From positions 1 through 38,076 of the forward strand of contig NZ_FCOJ02000066.1 in NCBI RefSeq assembly GCF_001545035.1: 38,076 nt of DNA. The letters are read 5' to 3'. Position 1 is the stretch's first letter; each line of letters opens with the position of its first letter. Source of the DNA: Caballeronia glebae. GTDB taxonomy: Bacteria; Pseudomonadota; Gammaproteobacteria; Burkholderiales; Burkholderiaceae. The notes under the pieces are model-generated. The model was not told where the DNA came from. It did not search any database and saw nothing but the letters and a program-made list of their open reading frames with translations. Below are positions 32,137 through 38,076 of the stretch, piece by piece. Both the position numbers and the translations under genes were made by a program.

Positions 32137-33762
32137 ATGTCCACGCAGGCCTATGGCTACGACATCCTGCACAATCCGCGATTCAATCGCGGCACGGCCT
32201 TCTCGCAAGACGAGCGCCGGAAGTATCGTCTGGAAGGATTGCTGCCGCCGGGAGTGAATTCGCTGGCGATCCAGATCGCGCGTACGCACACGGAACTTGC
32301 GGCACTCGACAGCGACCTGCAGCGCTATCTCTTCTTGTCCGACCTGCAGGCGCGCAACGAGACGCTCTTCTATGCGCTGCTCATGTCCGATCCGGCAACG
32401 TACATGCCGATCGTCTATACACCGACAGTCGGCGAAGCCTGCCAGAAGTTCGATCATGTGTTCAGGGCGACGCGGGGTCTCTATATCCCGATCGATGCGC
32501 GCGGCCGCGTGAAGGAACTGCTGCGCAACTGGCCGGAACAGGACGTGCGCTTCATCGTCGTGACGGATGGCGAACGCATACTCGGTCTGGGCGATCTCGG
32601 TGTCGGCGGCATGGGCATTCCGATCGGCAAGCTCGCGCTGTACACCGCCTGCGCAGGCGTGCCGCCGTCGGTTTGCCTGCCCATCACGCTCGACGTCGGC
32701 ACGAACAACGCGTCGCTGCTCGACGATCCGCTGTATCTCGGCCTGAGGCATGAACGCGTGCGCGGCGCCGACTACGACGCATTCGTCGACGAGTTCGTGA
32801 GCGCGGTGCAGGACCTCTATCCGAAGTGCTGCATCCAGTGGGAAGATTTCGCCAACTTCAACGCGGTGCCGCTGCTCGCGCGCTACAAGGACAAGGTGTG
32901 CACGTATAACGACGATATCCAGGGCACCGCGGCCGTCGCGCTCGCGGGCATCTATGGCGCGCTGCGCATCTCGAAGCAGAAGCTGACCGATCAGCGCTTC
33001 CTGTTTCTCGGCGGAGGATCGGCGGCGACCGGCATCGCGGAACTGATCAGCGAGGCGATGGTGCTGGAAGGTCTGGATATCGAATCTGCGCGCAAGTGCA
33101 GCAGTCTCTTCGACGTCAACGGGCTGATGGTGCGCTCACGCACCGATCTCGCTGAATTTCAAAAGGTCTTCGCGATCGATCACGCGCCGATCAACAGCTT
33201 CGTCGACGCGGTCCGCGCGCTGAAGCCGACGTGCATCATCGGCGTGAGCACGGTGCCCAAGCTCTTCAACCAGGCGGTGATCGAAGCGATGAGCGAAATC
33301 AACGAGCGCCCGATCATCTTTCCGTACTCCAATCCGACGTCGCGTTCCGAATGCACCGCCGAAGAAGCGTACCGATGGTCCAAAGGGCGCGCGATCTTCG
33401 CGAGCGGCAGCCCGTTTCCGCCCGTGCAGATCGAGGCACAGCACTTCGTGCCGGGGCAGGGCAACAACGTCTACATCTTTCCCGCGATGGGCATGGCGGT
33501 CTTCGCCACGGGCGCCACACGCGTGACGGAAGAAATGTTCATCGTCGCGGCGAAGGCGGTGGCCGAGCAGGTCAGCGACGAAAGCCTCGAAAAAGGCCTG
33601 ATCTATCCGCCGCAAAGCCAAATCTTCAAGGCATCGATGCATGTCGCGGCGTCCGTTGCCGAGTACATTTTCGATCATGGCCTCGCGCGCGTGGAGCGGC
33701 CCGCCGATCTCGTCGCGCATATCAAGGCGGCCGCGTATTCGCCAACTTATCCGCCGGTATAA
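32137..33762 (+). CDS. maeA: NAD-dependent malic enzyme
   Basis: Oxidatively decarboxylates malate to pyruvate with reduction of NAD. The 541-residue length is that of the SfcA/MaeA group, which lacks the phosphotransacetylase-like extension of MaeB enzymes. Conserved parts: YTPTVGEACQKF (substrate site), VVTDGERILGLGDLGVGGMG, the metal-site segment CTYNDDIQGTAAVALAG, the dinucleotide-binding loop FLGGGSAATGIAEL and the closing IIFPYSNPTSRSECTAEEAY. ATG 32137 follows AAGGAAAC. It is a single gene, divergent from the VC0807-like gene and convergent with the MmgE/PrpD gene (30 bases). NAD preference is inferred from family, not from a residue. Confidence 0.93.
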   Translation: MSTQAYGYDILHNPRFNRGTAFSQDERRKYRLEGLLPPGVNSLAIQIARTHTELAALDSDLQRYLFLSDLQARNETLFYALLMSDPATYMPIVYTPTVGEACQKFDHVFRATRGLYIPIDARGRVKELLRNWPEQDVRFIVVTDGERILGLGDLGVGGMGIPIGKLALYTACAGVPPSVCLPITLDVGTNNASLLDDPLYLGLRHERVRGADYDAFVDEFVSAVQDLYPKCCIQWEDFANFNAVPLLARYKDKVCTYNDDIQGTAAVALAGIYGALRISKQKLTDQRFLFLGGGSAATGIAELISEAMVLEGLDIESARKCSSLFDVNGLMVRSRTDLAEFQKVFAIDHAPINSFVDAVRALKPTCIIGVSTVPKLFNQAVIEAMSEINERPIIFPYSNPTSRSECTAEEAYRWSKGRAIFASGSPFPPVQIEAQHFVPGQGNNVYIFPAMGMAVFATGATRVTEEMFIVAAKAVAEQVSDESLEKGLIYPPQSQIFKASMHVAASVAEYIFDHGLARVERPADLVAHIKAAAYSPTYPPV

Positions 33763-33792
33763 CGTCTCGCCGTCAAACGATCGCCGCGCGCG

Positions 33793-35277
33793 TCATCGCG
33801 GCAGCGCGGCGGTCGCGATCTCGCTTGCGCTGTCGAGCTGCTCGACGTGCCAGCACTTGTCGATCAGCGCGCGCGTTTGCTCCGGCGTGAGAATGCCTTC
33901 CGCGAGATCCGAAAACTTCGTTTCAAGCTGCTGATCGGTCATCGGGATTTGCGTGCTGCCGATCGCATGCTCGATGTACTTGTGCAGCTTGCGGCCGTCC
34001 TTCAACGTGATCGTCATGTCGACCTGTTCCGGCTTGATGGACGGGTCGACGACCGCGTTCACCTTGTCGCGCAGCGCGACCGTCTTTGGATCGCGTACTT
34101 TGACATCGCTGAACTGCTTTTCGCCAGCCGCGCCGTCGATGATCGCAATAGCCACCGCGTGATAGATGCTGAACTTGCCTTCGAGCCCGATCTGCGGCGT
34201 CTTCTTGCCCGTGAGTTCGAGCACGAGCGGATGCACGCGAAGATCGACGCGCGCGATCTGATCCGCGCTCAGATGCTCCTGATTGCGCAACTGGATCGCC
34301 GCATCGATCGACGGATGAATGACGATGCCGCACGCAAAAGGCTTGTAGGTATTCAACGTCGATTCCCAGTGCGAGCCGAGACCGTCTGTTATCTCGCGAT
34401 AGTCCTGCTTGGTGCTGATGGTGTTGGCCCAGCCGCGTTTCGCTTCGATCATGCCGTCCGAGCTGGTGTAGTTCTGGCTCGCGAGCAGCGCCGCGAAAAT
34501 GCCATTCGCGGCGGCGCGCCCGGGGTTGAAGCTCTTGTTCATCGAGCCGAACGACTCGCGCAGGCCCACCGGCTGCGAGGCGGCGAGGCCGAGCGCCCCG
34601 ACCATCTGTTCGACGCTCAGCCCCATCAGTTTGCCAGTCGCCGCGGCCGAGCCGAACACGCCGCACGTGCCGGTAATATGCCAGCCGACATCGTAATGAT
34701 TCGGATACACCGCATTGCCAATTCGCAGTTCCGTTTCGACGCCCAGCACGAGCGCGTTCAGAAAGTCCTTCCCCGTCACCGCGCGATATTGCGAATACGC
34801 CAATATTGCCGACACGACCGGTCCCGCCGGATGAATGATGGTCTTCAGATGCGTGTCGTCGTAATCGAAGATATGGCTGCTCACGCCATTGATGAACGCC
34901 GCGTTCATGATGTCGAAGCGCTCGGTCCGGCCGAGCAGATTCGCTTGCGGCGGCCCGGAGAATGGCGTCAGCGCGGCGACGGCGCGGTTCACCGTCTCGT
35001 CGTGCGATCCGCCGACCGCCACGCCGACCCAGTTCATCAAGGTCCGCACGCCTTCCTTGCGCACCGGCGCGGGCAGATTGCCATAACCCGTTCCGACGAT
35101 GAAGTCCGCGAGGATGCGCGTGACGCGCGGCGGCTTCGCATTCGCACCGCTGGCCGATGCGGGCGCGGACGCGGACGCGGCGTTGCTCGTCTGCGCGAAC
35201 GCCGTCGTGCCTGCCGCCGATGCGAAAGCGCCCGCGGCGCTGGTCATGAGAAAGCCGCGGCGGTCGATGTTGGGCAT
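33793..35277 (-). CDS. Tat-exported MmgE/PrpD family protein
   Basis: A 494-residue MmgE/PrpD protein. PrpD is 2-methylcitrate dehydratase and other members include cis-aconitate decarboxylase and isomerases. The start DRRGFLMTSAAGAFASAAGT is a twin-arginine signal, followed by an Ala/Ser-rich linker to about residue 48; the enzyme domain starts at RVTRILADFIVGTGYG. Recognisable parts are AFINGVSSHIFDYDDTH, HPAGPVVSAILAYSQYRAVTGKDF, GLAASQPVGLRESFGSMNKSFNPGRAA and the KPFACGIVIHPSIDAA region. The family is mostly cytoplasmic, so export points to a periplasmic substrate. No methylcitrate-cycle gene is nearby. Start ATG complementary to 35275-35277; it converges on the malic enzyme gene. Confidence 0.9.
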   Translation of the reverse strand: MPNIDRRGFLMTSAAGAFASAAGTTAFAQTSNAASASAPASASGANAKPPRVTRILADFIVGTGYGNLPAPVRKEGVRTLMNWVGVAVGGSHDETVNRAVAALTPFSGPPQANLLGRTERFDIMNAAFINGVSSHIFDYDDTHLKTIIHPAGPVVSAILAYSQYRAVTGKDFLNALVLGVETELRIGNAVYPNHYDVGWHITGTCGVFGSAAATGKLMGLSVEQMVGALGLAASQPVGLRESFGSMNKSFNPGRAAANGIFAALLASQNYTSSDGMIEAKRGWANTISTKQDYREITDGLGSHWESTLNTYKPFACGIVIHPSIDAAIQLRNQEHLSADQIARVDLRVHPLVLELTGKKTPQIGLEGKFSIYHAVAIAIIDGAAGEKQFSDVKVRDPKTVALRDKVNAVVDPSIKPEQVDMTITLKDGRKLHKYIEHAIGSTQIPMTDQQLETKFSDLAEGILTPEQTRALIDKCWHVEQLDSASEIATAALPR

Positions 35278-35442
35278 GGGATTGTTTCCTTGAAATGGCG
35301 CGAGTTCGAATCGGCGAGCAAGTATTATTCCGCGGCATTGAAGGGAAGCAAGGGTTTTCCCGATTCCCTTGCATGTCGATTCGCGCTTCGATGCATCGTC
35401 GTAGAGATGTATCCATTATTTCGAACGAAAGGAGAGCACGCC

Positions 35443-35889
35443 ATGAGCACCGGAACCATCCGCCTTCACCGCGTTTTGCGCACGACGCCCGAGCGCCTCT
35501 ATCGCGCGTTCCTCGAACCCGATGCAATCGCGAAATGGCTTCCGCCCTACGGCTTCACTTGTCAGGTCCATCACATGGATGCGCGCCCGGGCGGAACGCA
35601 CAAGATGTCGTTTCGCAACTTCGGCACGGGCAACGGCCACTCGTTCGGCGGCGAGTACATCGAACTGGTGCTGTTCGAGAAGATTCGCTACACGGACCGC
35701 TTCGACGATCCGAACCTGCCCGGCGAAATGCACGTCACCGTCTCGTTGCGGCAGGTCGTGTGCGGGACCGAGCTGAGCATTGTTCAGGAAGGCGTGCCCG
35801 AGGTCATTCCGGTGGAGATGTGCTATCTCGGCTGGCAGGAATCGCTCGTTCAACTGGCGCGGCTGGTCGAACCCGAAATCCCCGAGTGA
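35443..35889 (+). CDS. SRPBCC/AHSA1-domain protein
   Basis: A 148-residue START-like protein of the AHSA1 (activator of Hsp90 ATPase homologue 1) group. It begins with RLHRVLRTTPERLYRAFLEP and DAIAKWLPPYGFTC, the usual helix-grip opening, and has the family segments GGTHKMSFRNFGTGNGHSFG and GEYIELVLFEKIRYTDRF. The C-terminal helix GWQESLVQLARLVEPE closes the ligand cavity. ATG 35443 is set by AAAGGAGAG. An upstream in-frame ATG at 35407 lacks such a site. Members bind small hydrophobic ligands or act in stress responses; no specific role is visible. It is divergent from the MmgE/PrpD gene. Confidence 0.88.
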   Translation: MSTGTIRLHRVLRTTPERLYRAFLEPDAIAKWLPPYGFTCQVHHMDARPGGTHKMSFRNFGTGNGHSFGGEYIELVLFEKIRYTDRFDDPNLPGEMHVTVSLRQVVCGTELSIVQEGVPEVIPVEMCYLGWQESLVQLARLVEPEIPE

Positions 35890-35981
35890 CGACGCGCGCG
35901 ATTGCGCCCTCATGTTGATCGGCTAAGTGATCGGATAAGATACCGCGCCCGCATCATCAACTCAAACGTGGAGTGCTTTTC

Positions 35982-36314
35982 GTGATTCAGCCGAGCAATG
36001 TATTCAAGGATAACCTCGCCCAATTGCCCGCCATCGACGGCATCGAGCGCATCGATCTGATCGACGGCAAAGGTGAGATCGTCGCGAGCATCGAGAACAA
36101 GCCGGGCAAGCAAGGCTCGGTCGCGGTCTATAACTATCTGAAGCAAGCGTTCGGCGTGCTCGACGCCCGCGCCGCCGAGCACGGTCTCGCTGTGTTCGCC
36201 GAGCACACCGCCGATGCGCGTAATCGTCCGGGCGCGCATCCGAACGTGGATCGCCTGCTCGCAATCGTCGATGGCGGCGAGGCGTTGCGTATCGACGCGA
36301 CGATAAACGCATAA
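35982..36314 (+). CDS. DUF2322 family protein
   Basis: A 110-residue cytoplasmic protein, recognised from memory as DUF2322 by NVFKDNLAQLPAIDGIERID and the segment ENKPGKQGSVAVYNYLKQAF. The rest includes LAVFAEHTADARNRPGAHPN and LLAIVDGGEALRID. GTG 35982 is preferred because GTGGAG at 35968-35973 lies at the right distance; GTG 35973 is the other option. It is a single gene ended by the strong terminator at 36321-36353. The family has no known function. Confidence 0.82.
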   Translation: MIQPSNVFKDNLAQLPAIDGIERIDLIDGKGEIVASIENKPGKQGSVAVYNYLKQAFGVLDARAAEHGLAVFAEHTADARNRPGAHPNVDRLLAIVDGGEALRIDATINA

Positions 36315-36320
36315 AAAACG

Positions 36321-36353
36321 AAAGCGCGTTCCGCCATGAGCGGAACGCGCTTT
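36321..36353. terminator. Strong bidirectional rho-independent terminator
   Basis: AAAGCGCGTTCCGC (36321-36334) pairs perfectly with GCGGAACGCGCTTT (36340-36353) around loop CATGA. T6 follows on the + strand (36351-36356) and an A6 stretch (36313-36318) gives a T tract on the - strand. It ends both the DUF2322-type gene and the glucarate permease gene. Confidence 0.9.
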
Positions 36354-36372
36354 TTTCATCGATCGCCGCGAA

Positions 36373-37725
36373 TCAGAGCTTCAATTCGACGCGCTTGATC
36401 TCCTTCACGATCACGAGATAGCTGAAGACCGTGATCAGCGCATTGATCCCGACAAACGCCAGCGCGCCGTTGAACGAGCCTGACTGCGCGACGAGATAGC
36501 CGATCACGATCGGCGTGACGATGCCGGCGACATTGCCGAACATGTTGAAGATCGATCCGGAAAGCCCGATGGCTTCCTTCGGCGACGTATCGGCGACCAC
36601 GGCCCAGCCCAATGCGCCGATGCCCTTGCCGAAGAACGCGAGCGACATCAGCGCGACGACGATCCAGTCGGTATCGACGTAATTGCAGCCGATGATGCAC
36701 GACGACAGCAGCATGCCGCAGACGATCGGCGTCTTGCGCGCGAAGGTCAGCGACTTGCCGCGACGGATGAGGCCATCGGAGATCACGCCGCCGAGCACGC
36801 CGCCCGTGAAGCCGCAGATGGCCGGCAGCGACGCGACGAAGCCCGCCTGCAGAATCGTCATGTGACGCGCCTGCACGAGATAGATCGGAAACCACGTCAG
36901 GAAGAAGTACGTGAGCACGTTGATGCAGTACTGCGCGAGATACACGCCGAGCAGCATCCGGTTGGTCAGCAACTGCTTCACGACCGGCCAGCCCACGCTG
37001 TTCGTCTTCGCGAGCGCCACGCCGCTCGCGCGCCGATGACCATGCACGAGACCGCCGCCTTCCTCGATGTACGCCAGCTCCTGCGCGTTCACGCGCGGAT
37101 GGTCCGCCGGATTCTTCATCACCGAGAGCCAGGTGAGCGCGAGCAGCAGGCCCGCGATGCCCATCACGATATAGACGTGATGCCAGCCGAACGCGTGCGT
37201 GAGCCACGCCATCAACGGCGTGAAAACGACGGCTGCGAAATATTGCGCCGAGTTGAAGATCGCCGATGCCGTGCCGCGCTCCTTCGTCGGGAACCAGCTC
37301 GCGACGACTTTCGCATTGGCCGGAAACGCGGGCGCTTCCGCCGCGCCCATCGCGAAACGCAGCACGAAGAGCGCGGTCACCGCCGTCGCCGCGCTGCCGA
37401 GCAGGCCGATCGTACTTTGCAGCAGCGTGAAGAGCGACCATAGAAAGATGCTCGCCGCATACACGCGCCGCGCGCCGAAGCGATCCAGCAGCCAGCCCGC
37501 GGGCATTTGCGAGAGCACATACGCCCAACTGAAGGCCGAGAAGATGTAACCCATGCGAATCGCGTCGAAACCGAATTCGGCGCGCATCGCGGAACCTGTC
37601 ACCGACAAGGTCGCGCGGTCCGCATAGTTGAACGTCGTGATCGCGAAGATCAGCAACAGAATGAGATAGCGCACCTTGGTGCGCTTCATGACGTCCGCGG
37701 GGTTCGCGGCGCGGCTCATCGACAT
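36373..37725 (-). CDS. gudP: MFS D-glucarate/galactarate permease (GudP-like)
   Basis: A 450-residue ACS-family transporter of the sugar-acid branch. Features: LLLIFAITTFNYADRATLSV in helix 1, AMRAEFGFDAIRMGYIFSAF, SQMPAGWLLDRFGARRVY with motif A, RFAMGAAEAPAFPANAKVVA and WFPTKERGTASAIFNSAQYF, which is the GudP/GarP/DgoT pattern. The ATG complementary to 37723-37725 follows AGGGGA. The 5-dehydro-4-deoxyglucarate dehydratase gene lies 140 bases upstream on the same strand, a standard Burkholderiaceae pairing, which makes D-glucarate the most likely substrate. Galactarate is the alternative, since both sugars converge on the same intermediate. Confidence 0.88.
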   Translation of the reverse strand: MSMSRAANPADVMKRTKVRYLILLLIFAITTFNYADRATLSVTGSAMRAEFGFDAIRMGYIFSAFSWAYVLSQMPAGWLLDRFGARRVYAASIFLWSLFTLLQSTIGLLGSAATAVTALFVLRFAMGAAEAPAFPANAKVVASWFPTKERGTASAIFNSAQYFAAVVFTPLMAWLTHAFGWHHVYIVMGIAGLLLALTWLSVMKNPADHPRVNAQELAYIEEGGGLVHGHRRASGVALAKTNSVGWPVVKQLLTNRMLLGVYLAQYCINVLTYFFLTWFPIYLVQARHMTILQAGFVASLPAICGFTGGVLGGVISDGLIRRGKSLTFARKTPIVCGMLLSSCIIGCNYVDTDWIVVALMSLAFFGKGIGALGWAVVADTSPKEAIGLSGSIFNMFGNVAGIVTPIVIGYLVAQSGSFNGALAFVGINALITVFSYLVIVKEIKRVELKL

Positions 37726-37865
37726 GGACTTCCCCTATGTTTCGATCGTGCTGATGCACGGAGGGCCGCGCGATTCGTCTCTGAGCGACCCTCATAGGCG
37801 AAGCGACGCACGGCGCGCTTGCGGCGCCGCGCTTCACGCGCTTCGCTTGTCTCCTGCCTGTTTCC

Positions 37866-38076
37866 TTACTGCGCGCCGAGCTTCTTGATCAGCACGTCGA
37901 GCTGCTCGCACTCTTCTTCGTTCAGATCGGTGAGCGGCGCGCGCACCGGACCCGCGTCGTGGCCGACGAGCTTCGCGCCCGCCTTGACGATCGACACCGC
38001 GTAACCCGCACGGCGATTGCGGATTTTCAAATACGGCAGGAAGAATTCGTCGATCAGCTTGCCGACCGTTGCGTGG
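37866..38076 (-). CDS. kdgD: 5-dehydro-4-deoxyglucarate dehydratase, C-terminal part
   Basis: The frame enters from the right edge and ends at TAA (complement of 37866-37868), giving the last 69 residues. KLIDEFFLPYLKIRNRRAGY, VSIVKAGAKLVGHDAGPVRA and PLTDLNEEE are the conserved C-terminal segments of this aldolase-fold enzyme (EC 4.2.1.41), which removes water and CO2 from 5-dehydro-4-deoxy-D-glucarate to give 2,5-dioxopentanoate. The catalytic lysine is outside the window. Together with the GudP-like permease downstream it indicates D-glucarate/galactarate catabolism. The 140-base gap between them has no clear terminator, so co-transcription is possible. Confidence 0.9.
   Translation of the reverse strand, partial: HATVGKLIDEFFLPYLKIRNRRAGYAVSIVKAGAKLVGHDAGPVRAPLTDLNEEECEQLDVLIKKLGAQ

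Noticed and set aside
33847..35442. Long + strand extension upstream of the SRPBCC gene (frame open from 33847)
   Set aside because: The extension is antisense to the MmgE/PrpD gene and Arg/Asp-rich. ATG 35443 has AAAGGAGAG and starts the domain directly.

Overview
The window is high-GC proteobacterial chromosome. Gene families, codon use, the trimeric-type porin and the gene neighbourhoods suggest Burkholderiaceae, of the Paraburkholderia/Caballeronia/Burkholderia kind. This is inferred from gene content; there is no rRNA in the window. No tRNA, CRISPR array, insertion sequence or replication origin was seen.

Positions 1-12755 (+ strand) are the right-hand part of a type VI secretion system (T6SS) locus. 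In order: the 3' end of an unidentified gene, a PAAR spike-tip protein, an unknown four-helix membrane protein, TssM (inner-membrane complex), a protein whose layout and C-terminal motif resemble the AcrVA2 anti-CRISPR family, TssA, TssF, TssG, TssJ (outer-membrane lipoprotein) and an OmpA-type lipoprotein. Several neighbours are coupled by ATGA or TTGA stop/start overlaps. tssF is split by a one-base deletion in a C5 run (9936-9940), so either the system is broken in this strain or the base is an assembly error. The tube, sheath, ClpV and TssK/TssL genes must lie left of the window. The first ~1.7 kb is clearly less GC-rich than the rest.

Positions 12756-18563 hold a hairpin terminator, a dual GGDEF-EAL c-di-GMP enzyme, a small periplasmic protein, a short acidic protein and an EntS-like exporter that converges on a LysR regulator. 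Positions 18564-22646 look like a catabolic unit: the LysR gene diverges from an ACS-family transporter, an MlrC-like M81 metallopeptidase and a Tat-exported epoxide-hydrolase-like enzyme, with a dyad operator between regulator and transporter. A short PhoX-like gene remnant and a terminator follow.

Positions 22801-26413 carry a SulP/STAS anion transporter, a small unknown protein and a porin. Positions 26450-31048 (all - strand) form a probable quaternary-amine unit: an OpuAC-type betaine-binding protein, a ProP-like MFS transporter, an M19-like dipeptidase and a DUF5943-type protein (like the pair next to dgcAB in Pseudomonas), then a PAS-LuxR regulator. A perfect 14-bp palindrome lies upstream of the transporter.

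Positions 31293-38076 hold a small membrane protein, NAD-type malic enzyme, a Tat-exported MmgE/PrpD protein, an SRPBCC protein, a DUF2322-type protein with a strong bidirectional terminator, and the start of a D-glucarate unit: a GudP-type permease and the C-terminus of 5-dehydro-4-deoxyglucarate dehydratase, cut by the right edge.
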